Origin: Massilistercora timonensis | Lineage (GTDB): Bacteria; Bacillota; Clostridia; Lachnospirales; Lachnospiraceae | Reading direction: 5' to 3' | NCBI RefSeq assembly: GCF_900312975.1 | Contig: NZ_LT990039.1 | Location: 806,001 to 870,000, forward strand | Length of the DNA: 64,000 bases | Shown: positions 43,615 through 52,318 of the stretch, one piece after another | Layout: each line of letters opens with the position of its first letter | Position numbering within the stretch: the first letter of the stretch is position 1 | The notes under the pieces: model-generated | Told to the model about the DNA's origin: nothing | Database searches by the model: none | What the model saw: only the letters and a program-made list of their open reading frames with translations | Made by a program: the position numbers and the translations under genes

Positions 43615-44430
43615 TCACGCTTTCTTTGCCGTCTCCATATATTTCCCCGTAAGATCGAATCCATGATCCATGGGGCCGCTTCCCTGTCCCAGATCCAGCA
43701 TGGCCCCCAGGGCTCCTGAGATATAGTCCTTGGCCCGCTCCACAGACTCCTCCAGGGAAAATCCCTTTGCTAAGTTGGAAGCAATGGCGCTGGACAGTGT
43801 ACAGCCGGTGCCGTGGGTATTGGGATTGTCGATCCGTTTCCCCCGGAACCATCTGGCGCTTCCATCCCGGTAGAGAAGATCGTTGGCATCGTTTAACTGA
43901 TGGCCGCCCTTCAACAGCACCCCGCAGTGATAAGTCTCACTGATCCACTTTGCCGCCGTCTCCATATCGGCTTCCGTCTTCACAGGCATCCCGGCCAGGA
44001 CCTCTGCCTCCGGCACGTTGGGGGTGAGCACTGTCGCCATGGGAAGCAGCTCTTCCTTCAGGGCAAGGACCGCTTCATCGCTGATCAGTTTTGCCCCGCT
44101 GGTGGCCACCATCACCGGATCCACCACAATATTCTCCGCCTGATACTCCTTAAGCTTCCCCGCGATAACACGGATCAGCGGGCTTGCTGACACCATTCCG
44201 ATCTTCACCGCGTCCGGGCGGATATCGGTAAAAATATTGTCCAGCTGTTCCCCCAGAAATTCCGGCGTTACCTCCATGATCCCAGTAACCCCTCTGGTGT
44301 TCTGGGCCGTCAGCGCGGTCACCGCGCTCATGGCGTACACCCCGTTGGCCAGCATGGTCTTAATGTCCGCCTGGATCCCGGCTCCCCCGCTGGAATCACT
44401 TCCTGCTATCGTTAACGCTGTTCTTCTCAT
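43615..44430 (-). CDS. thiD: Hydroxymethylpyrimidine (phosphate) kinase
   Basis: Phosphorylates HMP and HMP-phosphate to the diphosphate for thiamin synthesis or salvage. 271 residues of the ribokinase-like fold: ALTIAGSDSSGGAGIQADIKT at the N terminus, VDPVMVATSGAKL in the middle and the anion-hole NTHGTGCTLSSAIASNLAKG near 210. It is the last thiamin gene of thiM-thiE-HAD-thiD and follows the HAD gene by 16 bases. Confidence 0.97.
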   Translation of the reverse strand: MRRTALTIAGSDSSGGAGIQADIKTMLANGVYAMSAVTALTAQNTRGVTGIMEVTPEFLGEQLDNIFTDIRPDAVKIGMVSASPLIRVIAGKLKEYQAENIVVDPVMVATSGAKLISDEAVLALKEELLPMATVLTPNVPEAEVLAGMPVKTEADMETAAKWISETYHCGVLLKGGHQLNDANDLLYRDGSARWFRGKRIDNPNTHGTGCTLSSAIASNLAKGFSLEESVERAKDYISGALGAMLDLGQGSGPMDHGFDLTGKYMETAKKA

Positions 44431-44446
44431 CTTTCCTTCTTCCTTT

Positions 44447-45133
44447 CTATCTAAAATAATCCCAGAACTTCTCCTGCTCTGTCAGCTCCAGGAGATAGAC
44501 CTCCGCCTGCTTCCGCAAGGCCTCCTGATCCCTTGCGCTGAACCGGTCAAAGACACCTACTGTGTGGAACCCTGCCGCTTTAGCCGTACGCAGGGCAAAA
44601 AGAGAATCTTCCAGCACGGCGCATTCCTCCCTCTCACAGGAGAGCATCTTCCTTGCCATATCATACACCGCCGGACTGTTCTTCCCTTCCCCGGCTTCCC
44701 CGCAGGTGGCGATCCCCTGGAAAAACTGCCGGATTCCAAGCCGTTCAAATGCAGCCCCGATCTGCTCCTTATCGCTGGAAGTAGCCGCCGCCATGGGGAT
44801 CCCCCGGCGGGACAATTCTGTAAGGAATTCCCGGACTCCCGGCTTCATGGGCGCTTCCTGCAAATAAAAATCCCGCACCACAGCCAGGACTCCTCCTTCG
44901 ATCTCTTCCGGCTCTTCTGACAATCCATAAGTCTTCTTCAGATAGACTGCTCCCTCCCGGAGGGTCATGGGAAATAAAATCCGCCCCAGATCCGGCCCGG
45001 GATCTCTTCCAAGACTTCTCAGATACCGGGCTCCCGCCTCCTCCCAGATAGCCATGGAATCTAAGAGCACTCCATCCACATCAAAGATCGCGCCCCGGAT
45101 AGGGACCTGCCCTTCTAGCTTTCCACCATGCAC
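44447..45133 (-). CDS. HAD-superfamily phosphatase inside the thiamin salvage operon
   Basis: 228 residues from a GTG at 45133 with AAGGAGG upstream. HAD motif I is FDVDGVLLDSM, motif II AAATSSDKEQ, the motif III lysine lies near GKNSPAVYDMARK, and motif IV is CAVLEDSLFALRTAK. The cap is of the beta-phosphoglucomutase/phosphatase type. It overlaps thiE by 19 bases, so it belongs to the operon. Its substrate may be a thiamin intermediate such as thiamin phosphate or HMP phosphate (inference from context only). Confidence 0.88.
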   Translation of the reverse strand: MHGGKLEGQVPIRGAIFDVDGVLLDSMAIWEEAGARYLRSLGRDPGPDLGRILFPMTLREGAVYLKKTYGLSEEPEEIEGGVLAVVRDFYLQEAPMKPGVREFLTELSRRGIPMAAATSSDKEQIGAAFERLGIRQFFQGIATCGEAGEGKNSPAVYDMARKMLSCEREECAVLEDSLFALRTAKAAGFHTVGVFDRFSARDQEALRKQAEVYLLELTEQEKFWDYFR

Positions 45134-45756
45134 CGGACTGCCTCCTTCAGTTTCCTGGTTTCTTCTTCAACATCTTCCTGGGCGAAGATGGCGCTGATCA
45201 CTGCCGCGCCGCAAACCCCGGTTCCTGCAAGCGCGCCTACATTTTCCCGGGTGATGCCGCCGATGGCGATCACCGGGATGTGAACAGCCTGACAGATGGC
45301 CTTCACGGTCTCATGGTCTACTTCCGACGCATCTGCCTTCGATCCTGTGGCAAAGACTGCTCCCACTCCCAGGTAGTCCGCCCCGCGGCTCTCCGCCAGG
45401 AGGGCCTGCTCCACCGTCTGAGCGGACACGCCGATGATCTTGTCCTGCCCAAGCCGGGCCCGCACGTCTCCTGCCTCCATGTCGCTCTGTCCCACATGGA
45501 CGCCGTCCGCGTCCACCGCCTGGGCGATATCCACATTGTCGTTGATCACAAAGGGAACCTGATACCTTCCGCAAAGTTCCTTGATCTCTCTTGCTTCCTC
45601 CAGGAACCGTTCCTCATCCAGATCCTTCTCCCTGAGCTGGACGAAGGTAACCCCTCCTTTCAGAGCCTCTTCCACCTGATCCGCCAGCCGCCGGCCTCCA
45701 AGCCAGCGCCGGTCCGTCACTGCGTACAGCAGTAAATCTTTCTTATCGCACTTCAT
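45115..45756 (-). CDS. thiE: Thiamin phosphate synthase
   Basis: Joins HMP diphosphate and thiazole phosphate to thiamin phosphate. 213 residues from the ATG at 45756, with AAAGGAG upstream; the longer frame is antisense to nothing useful and lacks a site. Motifs: LLYAVTDRRWLGG, FVQLREKDLDEERF, FVINDNVDIAQAVDADGVHVGQSD and IPVIAIGGITREN. It overlaps thiM by 14 bases at its start and the HAD gene by 19 at its end. Confidence 0.97.
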   Translation of the reverse strand: MKCDKKDLLLYAVTDRRWLGGRRLADQVEEALKGGVTFVQLREKDLDEERFLEEAREIKELCGRYQVPFVINDNVDIAQAVDADGVHVGQSDMEAGDVRARLGQDKIIGVSAQTVEQALLAESRGADYLGVGAVFATGSKADASEVDHETVKAICQAVHIPVIAIGGITRENVGALAGTGVCGAAVISAIFAQEDVEEETRKLKEAVRCMVES

Positions 45757-46564
45757 AGTCTGCTCCTTTATCCAATGTTTCACGATCCATATTATAGATG
45801 GCGTCGATGATCCGGTTCCGGTAAGTGGCGTTGCCGTCCCCCGGCTGCATGTGGATCCAGCCGATCTCCCCTGCCAGTCCCATGGCGCACACCGCGGCGG
45901 CCGCCGCCTCAAGCTTCTGATCCGGATTGGCTACCAGGAACGCCGTCAGCATCCCGGAGAGCTGGCAGCCGGTCCCTGTGATCTTCCCCATCTCCGGCCG
46001 GCCGCCTCGGATCACATAACAGATCTCCCCATCGCTGACAAGATCGATGGCTCCTGTGATGGCTACTATGGTTCCCGCCTTCCTGGCAAATGCTTTGGCG
46101 AATGCCACCCCTTCCTCCAGGTTTTCCTCGGTCACCGCATCCGCCACATCCGCGTCCACCCCTTTGGTGGTGCCGCTCCCTTTGGCCAGCGTCTTGATCT
46201 CCGAGATATTTCCCCGGATTACATCAAAATGGATCTCTTCCGTCAGAAGCACCGCCGTGTTGGTGCGCAGATCGCTGGCTCCGGCTCCCACCGGATCCAG
46301 CAGCACCGGATGGCCCATCTGGTTGGACCGCTTCCCTGCCTTCAGCATCCCCTCGATGCTCCGCACATTCAGGGTCCCGATGTTGATGTTCAGCCCGCCG
46401 CAGATACTGGTGATATCCTCCACGTCCTGGGGCTCGTCCGACATAATGGGGCTTCCCCCGCAGGCCAACAGTACATTGGCCACGTCGTTAACCGTCACAT
46501 AGTTGGTGATATTGTGCACCAAGGGCACTTTATCTCTTACATTCTGCAGATACATTCCCAGCAT
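45743..46564 (-). CDS. thiM: Hydroxyethylthiazole kinase
   Basis: Phosphorylates the thiazole alcohol for thiamin salvage. 273 residues: VPLVHNITNYVTVNDVAN at the N terminus, CGGSPIMSDEPQD, LLDPVGAGASDLR, and the glycine-rich TGTGCQLSGMLTAFL near the C terminus. It heads the thiamin set but begins only 30 bases after greA, so there is no room for a TPP riboswitch directly upstream. Confidence 0.97.
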   Translation of the reverse strand: MLGMYLQNVRDKVPLVHNITNYVTVNDVANVLLACGGSPIMSDEPQDVEDITSICGGLNINIGTLNVRSIEGMLKAGKRSNQMGHPVLLDPVGAGASDLRTNTAVLLTEEIHFDVIRGNISEIKTLAKGSGTTKGVDADVADAVTEENLEEGVAFAKAFARKAGTIVAITGAIDLVSDGEICYVIRGGRPEMGKITGTGCQLSGMLTAFLVANPDQKLEAAAAAVCAMGLAGEIGWIHMQPGDGNATYRNRIIDAIYNMDRETLDKGADYEVR

Positions 46565-46594
46565 GTTCTCGTCTCTCCTTCCCTGCTTTCCGCT

Positions 46595-47098
46595 CTAATA
46601 CTTTCTCAGCTGGTCCTCACTGTCGTCGCTGGTCTTGATGATCTTTTTGATCACCACATAATACCCGCGGCCCTCAGAAAGCTCCACCTTCACCCGGTCG
46701 CCTTCCCGGCGCCCAAGCACCGCCTTCCCAAGGGGGGACTCGATACTGATCAGCCCTTCCAGGGAATTGCCCCGCACGCTGGTCACCAGCCGGATGGTAT
46801 CGGTCTCGCCTTCGTCCTCAAAATAAAGCTCCACCGTGTTATTGATCCCCGCCTCATCTTCCCTGGAAGCGTCCGAGATGATCCGGGCATTCTTCAGCAT
46901 CCGCTCCAGATAACGGATCCGGCTTTCATTCCGGTTTTTGTCCTGTTTGGCCGCCTTATATTCAAAATTCTCGCTTAAGTCTCCCTGGGCCCTGGCTTCC
47001 TTCACCGCTTCCAGTTCCTTTTTTCGCACCACCAGTTTGCGGTACTCGATCTCTTCCTTTATCTTCTCCACATCACTTTGTGTCAGCTGCTCTTTCAC
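46595..47098 (-). CDS. greA: Transcription elongation factor GreA
   Basis: Rescues backtracked RNA polymerase by stimulating transcript cleavage. 167 residues from a GTG at 47098 with GAAGGAAGG upstream. The N-terminal coiled coil carries the acidic tip GDLSENFEYKAAKQDKNRNE, and the C-terminal FKBP-like domain ends with SPLGKAVLGRREGDRVKVE. It starts 24 bases after the MATE exporter stop. An upstream in-frame extension is just the out-of-frame end of that gene. Confidence 0.95.
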   Translation of the reverse strand: MKEQLTQSDVEKIKEEIEYRKLVVRKKELEAVKEARAQGDLSENFEYKAAKQDKNRNESRIRYLERMLKNARIISDASREDEAGINNTVELYFEDEGETDTIRLVTSVRGNSLEGLISIESPLGKAVLGRREGDRVKVELSEGRGYYVVIKKIIKTSDDSEDQLRKY

Positions 47099-47121
47099 CT
47101 TGATCCTTCCTTCCTGCTCCC

Positions 47122-48453
47122 TTACTGTGTCTGGCTTTCCCGGTTCCCGGCGCTTTTTCTGGCGCTTCGCGCCAGGAGGAGACCTCCGGCCAGCGCAAGG
47201 CTTGCCTGGGTAACCGGCTCTGCGATCCACACGCCGGAAAGCCCCAGAAGCCCCGGCAGTACCAATGCGATCAACACTGCCAGAAGCGACGGCTCCCCGT
47301 AGATCAGAATGTAAGCAGACAGATTCTGTTCCACCGCGTAGAAATACGATGTGGTCACCCGCAGGAATGCCGCGAAGACCAGACCTGCCGCAAAATAAAG
47401 GATCACTGTCTCATACATCTCCTGTACCTGGGAAGACACGCCAAAGATTCCCGCCAGACTGCCTCTGGTCATAATGATAGCACCGATACACAGAATTGTC
47501 ACCCCTGCCGCCATCATATAAGCCATAGCGCGCACCTTGCGCACACCCTCGTACTCTCTGCTCCCATAGTATCTGCCGATGAGCGGCTGGGCCCCGTCGC
47601 CCACTCCCTGGACCAGAAGCTGGACCACGCAGATCACATAGCTCACCACCGCGTAGCAGGACACCGCCGTGTCCCCTCCGTATACAATGGATCCTTTATT
47701 GATGATCATGATCACAATATTGGGGGACAGGGTCAGTCCAAAGGGAGAAGCCGCGATAGCCAGAAGATAGCGGACCACATTTCCCCGAAGGGGAAAATAG
47801 GCATAGTGGAACAGCCCCACCTTCCTTGTAAGGTAGATCACTGCCGGCACCACCGTCACCGCCTGTCCCATCAGCGTGGCCACGGCCGCGCCCTCCACCC
47901 CGTAGTCCAGAACAGAGACAAACAGCCAGTCAAAGATAATGTTGGTCACAAATCCGGCCACCATAGCCGCCATGGCTGTCACAGCCCCGTCGTAGTTGCG
48001 GATGATGGGCATCATGCCGGTGCTGAACACCTGGATGGCCGCGCCTGCCGCAATGATCCGGATGTATCCCGCCCCGTAGGTATAGATCTCTCCACTGGCG
48101 CCAAACAGCCGCAGGATCACCGGATAGAACATAAGTAAAAGCCCTGTCAGCAGGATCCCCGCCAGCAGAAGAAGCACAAAGGCATTCCCCAGATACCGGC
48201 GCTCCGTCTCCTCATCCTCCTTCCCTTTATTAATGGCGATCTGGATCGCTCCTGCCATGCCAAGGCCTGTCCCGGCCGCCTGGATCAGGGCCACCAGAGG
48301 ATAGGCCACGTTGATGGCGGCAAGCCCTGCGTCTCCTACATTTCTCCCTACAAAGAAACCGTCCACAATGGCATAAACCCCGGTAAAGGCAAACGCGATC
48401 ATGGAAGGGATCACATTTCCGAAGAATTCCCGCTTCACAGATCTTCTCATCAT
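47122..48453 (-). CDS. MATE-family efflux protein, under MarR control
   Basis: 443 residues, about 12 hydrophobic segments in two halves. FFGNVIPSMIAFAFTGVYAIVDGFFVGR and GDGAQPLIGRYYG are typical MATE positions for Na+ or H+ coupled drug export. It starts inside the stop of the MarR gene (ATGA overlap, 4 bases), so it is translationally coupled to its likely regulator. Substrates unknown. Confidence 0.93.
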   Translation of the reverse strand: MMRRSVKREFFGNVIPSMIAFAFTGVYAIVDGFFVGRNVGDAGLAAINVAYPLVALIQAAGTGLGMAGAIQIAINKGKEDEETERRYLGNAFVLLLLAGILLTGLLLMFYPVILRLFGASGEIYTYGAGYIRIIAAGAAIQVFSTGMMPIIRNYDGAVTAMAAMVAGFVTNIIFDWLFVSVLDYGVEGAAVATLMGQAVTVVPAVIYLTRKVGLFHYAYFPLRGNVVRYLLAIAASPFGLTLSPNIVIMIINKGSIVYGGDTAVSCYAVVSYVICVVQLLVQGVGDGAQPLIGRYYGSREYEGVRKVRAMAYMMAAGVTILCIGAIIMTRGSLAGIFGVSSQVQEMYETVILYFAAGLVFAAFLRVTTSYFYAVEQNLSAYILIYGEPSLLAVLIALVLPGLLGLSGVWIAEPVTQASLALAGGLLLARSARKSAGNRESQTQ

Positions 48454-48890
48454 CGCTCCATCTCCTCCTGAAAATACTGACAGAACATCCGGTTTATCTC
48501 CAGAAGGGTCTCCATCTTCTCCTGGCCGATCCGCCGGACAACCGCCAGCTCCGTGCGCTCCAGCTCTTCCATCATCGGTTTTACCACCCGGTATCCCGCT
48601 TCCGTCAACCCGATCTTCTTGCCCCGGCGGTCGGCTTCATCCGGCTGAAAGGAAAGATACCCCTTCTCTTCAAAGTTCTTTAAAATGCTGCTCACCGTCT
48701 GCTTGGGCATGGACCACTCCCGGCAGATCTCCTTCTGACGGCAGTTCCCGCCGCCATAATAGATTGCATACAATACAAACAGGGCGTCGCAGGTCATACC
48801 GTGATCCTTCGCCCACCTGGTATACAGGGCGTTGGTCTGGTTCCAGAGCCCGTAATATTCTTTTAACTGACGTTCCAAAATATCGCTCAA
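48450..48890 (-). CDS. MarR-family transcriptional regulator
   Basis: 146 residues. The winged helix-turn-helix contains CREWSMPKQTVSSILKNFEEKGYL, and a wing with PDEADRRGKKIGLTEAG (the DxRxKxxxLT motif of MarR). Helices at both ends form the dimer interface. It leads an operon with the MATE exporter, whose start it overlaps. The upstream palindrome over its own -10 suggests autorepression relieved by a ligand. Confidence 0.94.
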   Translation of the reverse strand: MSDILERQLKEYYGLWNQTNALYTRWAKDHGMTCDALFVLYAIYYGGGNCRQKEICREWSMPKQTVSSILKNFEEKGYLSFQPDEADRRGKKIGLTEAGYRVVKPMMEELERTELAVVRRIGQEKMETLLEINRMFCQYFQEEMER

Positions 48891-48928
48891 GATCTTGTCC
48901 TCCTTATTTAGTCCGTAATCAGACTTCT

Positions 48929-48959
48929 AAAGTATAGAATACTTTTGTTCCCCCGTCAA
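48929..48959 (-). promoter_or_regulatory. marR-MATE promoter with palindromic operator over the -10
   Basis: On the minus strand TTGACG (48959-48954), 17-base spacer, TATACT (48936-48931). AAAGTAT at 48929-48935 and ATACTTT at 48939-48945 form a perfect inverted repeat with 3 central bases that covers the -10, as expected for a MarR site. Confidence 0.75.
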
Positions 48960-48970
48960 TCCGTCCAGAG

Positions 48971-49008
48971 AAAAACGCCGCCGGCGAAAACACCGGCAGC
49001 GCCTTTTT
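48971..49008 (-). terminator. Terminator of the glycosyltransferase-collagen-like operon
   Basis: A GC-rich stem (GCCGCCGG near 48977-48984 against CCGGCAGC near 48993-49000, one mismatch) with T runs on both sides, just after the collagen-like gene stop. Confidence 0.7.
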
Positions 49009-49017
49009 CTTTTCTGG

Positions 49018-49776
<759 letters not shown>

Positions 49777-49827
49777 ATACCTTCACCCTTTCAGGTTCTT
49801 GATTCCTTATCAATATATGTGGAAATT

Positions 49828-50907
49828 TCATCCCCGGACACCTATTTTCTCAAAATACTCCCGGTTTCTTATTACATACTCAGATTCCGGCTTATACCGG
49901 CCTGCCAGTTCATTGTACCTTCTTGCCTGCTCCAGGTCCCCCATCCGGTCATGGCAGACACACAGGGAGATCGCCGGCAGAAACCCATAGCAGTCTTCTT
50001 CTATGAAGGCTCCGGAAGCCGGATCCTTCCTGGCCCTGAGAGCCTGTTCATACCAGAAGGCTGCCTGGGCGTATCTACTCCGCTCCAGGAAATACCGCCC
50101 CAGCTGGCAGCAAGTCTCTCCCCGGGGAACGTCATACCGCAGGGCGCCAAGCAGAGCGTCCAGTTCTTTTTCCTCCTGTCCAAGCCCCCGGAAGCAGTGA
50201 GCCAGCTGCCGGGAGGCGTCGATCCGATTCTCCACCCATCCGTCCGGCCGGGCCAGGAAAGCCTGGAGGATCTGCGCCCCCTTCTCATATCTTCCATGAG
50301 TCAGCAGTTCCCGGCCATAATAATAGAGCGCCCGACTGTCAAAGGATTCCCCTGCCCGCTCCATCTCCTCATAGATCCTAAGATTCCGGTCCGGGTCTCC
50401 GGGGCCTTCTTTCCGATGGACAACCGGGATCTCTTCATATCGGAGGGTTCCCTTAAGAGGGATGGTCTCGTGAACCCTGCCCATGAAACGAAACTCCGGC
50501 GAATTGCGGACGATCCGCTCCCGGTAATAGCTAAATACCGGCCGCCCCTCACTGTCAAACCCGGTCTCGTAGGGAAGGAGCACCACGTCCGTGTCCGCCG
50601 GAAGCGTCTTCTTCATCTCCAGGAACCGCCGCCGGTCTTCCCGCCTCATCACATCGTCTGCGTCCACCCACATACAATATTCCTTCGTCGCCCTTTCAAA
50701 TCCGTAATTGCGGGCTGCCGAAAAGTCCCCGCACCAGGGAAATTCATAGACCCGGCTGGTATATTTTCCGGCGATCTCTGTCGTCCGGTCGGAAGAACCG
50801 GTATCTACAATGACGATCTCCTCCGCAAGCTCTCCAAAGCAGCCCAGGCACCGCTCCAGGACCGCCTCCTCATCCTTTACGATCATACACAGACTGATGG
50901 CAGCCAT
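49828..50907 (-). CDS. Family-2 glycosyltransferase with TPR-like C-terminal half
   Basis: 359 residues from the ATG at 50907 (AAGGGG upstream). The GT-A domain begins ISLCMIVKDEEAVLERCL, with VDTGSSDRT for nucleotide-sugar binding and the DxD-type MWVDADD near 90. The C-terminal part (about 205-359) is made of tetratricopeptide-like helices (ALYYYGRELLTHGRYEKGAQIL; CYGFLPAISLCVCHDRMGDLEQARRY). It precedes the collagen-like gene by 51 bases on the same strand. Comparable transferases glycosylate BclA proteins in other spore formers, so this is the likely target (inference). Confidence 0.88.
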   Translation of the reverse strand: MAAISLCMIVKDEEAVLERCLGCFGELAEEIVIVDTGSSDRTTEIAGKYTSRVYEFPWCGDFSAARNYGFERATKEYCMWVDADDVMRREDRRRFLEMKKTLPADTDVVLLPYETGFDSEGRPVFSYYRERIVRNSPEFRFMGRVHETIPLKGTLRYEEIPVVHRKEGPGDPDRNLRIYEEMERAGESFDSRALYYYGRELLTHGRYEKGAQILQAFLARPDGWVENRIDASRQLAHCFRGLGQEEKELDALLGALRYDVPRGETCCQLGRYFLERSRYAQAAFWYEQALRARKDPASGAFIEEDCYGFLPAISLCVCHDRMGDLEQARRYNELAGRYKPESEYVIRNREYFEKIGVRG

Positions 50908-50966
50908 GCCCCTTCCCCCTTTCTTCTTTATCCTATGCAAAAAGCCCCATTTCTGCCTGAAGAATA

Positions 50967-50995
50967 TTGACAAGGACCGCTCATCCTGCTATATT
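50967..50995 (+). promoter_or_regulatory. Promoter of the alcohol/aldehyde dehydrogenase pair
   Basis: Consensus TTGACA (50967-50972), 17-base spacer, TATATT (50990-50995), about 85 bases upstream of the ATG at 51079. Confidence 0.75.
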
Positions 50996-51016
50996 CAATT
51001 TGCTAAGATTTTACTG

Positions 51017-51057
51017 CGTCAGCCCGGTGCTTTCAGGACTCGGGCTGACGTTTCTTT
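51017..51057 (+). promoter_or_regulatory. Leader hairpin with T-rich tail (possible attenuator)
   Basis: CGTCAGCCCG (51017-51026) pairs perfectly with CGGGCTGACG (51041-51050) and is followed by TTTCTTT. It lies between the promoter and the dehydrogenase start, where a terminator would block expression unless an alternative fold forms. Confidence 0.55.
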
Positions 51058-51078
51058 GAGAAGAAAGGAAGCGACATC

Positions 51079-52296
51079 ATGAACCGATTTCGTAAAATGT
51101 ACTGCAGGACCTTCCAGACGGTCTTCAAGATCGCGCTGCCCTTCCTGCCCTACCGGAAGCCCAAGATCGTAGGAAGTGTGAAGGCTCTGCCGGAGATCCT
51201 CAAGAAACGCAGATGTGAAAATGTACTGATCATCACCGACGCAGGCATCCGCAAGCTGGGTCTGACCCAGCGGCTGGAGAAGGTGCTGGCCAAAAACGAG
51301 ATCCCTTACACCATCTATGACCGGACCGTGGCCAACCCCACTACGGAAAATGTGGCGGAGGCAGTGGAACTCTACCGGGCCAACGATTGCCGGGCCATCA
51401 TCGGATTCGGCGGCGGCTCCAGTATGGACTGCGCCAAAGCCACCGGCGCAAGGATCGCCAAACCGCACCAGTCTCTGGCAAAGATGAAGGGGATCCTCAA
51501 GGTCCACAAGCGGCTGCCCCTGCTCATCGCCATCCCCACCACAGCCGGCACCGGAAGCGAGACCACCCTGGCCGCTGTGATCACGGATGCAGAGACCCGG
51601 TATAAATACGCCATCAACGATTTCCCGCTGATCCCCAGGTATGCGGTGCTGGATCCCAAGGTTACTTTAAGCCTTCCTCCGGCCATCACCGCCTCCACGG
51701 GAATGGATGCCCTGACCCACGCGGTGGAGGCATTCATCGGCAACTCCACCACCTACGGGACCCGCAAGGACGCCCTGCTGGCGGTGAAACTCATTTTCGA
51801 AAATCTGGATACCGTATATAACGACGGCAGCAATCTGGACGCCCGCAGAAATATGCTCCATGCTTCTTTCTACGCCGGATGTGCCTTCACCAAATCTTAT
51901 GTAGGCTATGTCCACGCAGTGGCCCATTCCCTGGGCGGCCAGTACAACGTGCCCCACGGCTACGCCAACGCCGTGATCCTGCCTATGGTCCTGGAAGCCT
52001 ACGGAAGTGCCGTTTACAAGAAGCTTGACAAGCTGGCGGTGGAAGCCGGCATCGCGGACCCGGAGGACTCCTACGAAGAAGGGGCGAAGAAATTCATCCA
52101 GGCCATCAAGGATATGAAGCTGCGGTTCCATATCGGCAATACCATCCCGGAGATCCTGGAAGAGGATATTCCCAAGCTGGCCCACTATGCGGACAAAGAG
52201 GCCAATCCCCTCTATCCCGTGCCGGTGCTGATGAACGCCAGGGAACTGGAGAACTTCTATTACGGGCTGATGGAGATCGTCCCAGACCCGCAGTAA
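51079..52296 (+). CDS. Iron-containing (type III) alcohol dehydrogenase
   Basis: 405 residues. NAD(P)-binding GFGGGSSMDCAKA near 112, TTAGTGSETT near 155, and the metal-binding histidines in STGMDALTHAVEAFIG and YVHAVAHSLGGQYNVPHGYAN. The N-terminal 25 residues are an extra basic/aromatic stretch. It interconverts an aldehyde and alcohol. A 22-base gap leads to an aldehyde dehydrogenase, suggesting a shared fermentative or detoxifying route. Substrate unknown. Confidence 0.94.
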   Translation: MNRFRKMYCRTFQTVFKIALPFLPYRKPKIVGSVKALPEILKKRRCENVLIITDAGIRKLGLTQRLEKVLAKNEIPYTIYDRTVANPTTENVAEAVELYRANDCRAIIGFGGGSSMDCAKATGARIAKPHQSLAKMKGILKVHKRLPLLIAIPTTAGTGSETTLAAVITDAETRYKYAINDFPLIPRYAVLDPKVTLSLPPAITASTGMDALTHAVEAFIGNSTTYGTRKDALLAVKLIFENLDTVYNDGSNLDARRNMLHASFYAGCAFTKSYVGYVHAVAHSLGGQYNVPHGYANAVILPMVLEAYGSAVYKKLDKLAVEAGIADPEDSYEEGAKKFIQAIKDMKLRFHIGNTIPEILEEDIPKLAHYADKEANPLYPVPVLMNARELENFYYGLMEIVPDPQ

Positions 52297-52318
52297 GATC
52301 ACAAGGAGGCATTTGAAC

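Noticed and set aside
45743..46600. TPP riboswitch ahead of thiM
   Set aside because: Only 30 bases separate greA and thiM and no thi-box motif is visible.
45851..46978. 375-residue plus-strand frame opposite thiM and greA
   Set aside because: Antisense of two certain genes, no family resemblance and no ribosome site.
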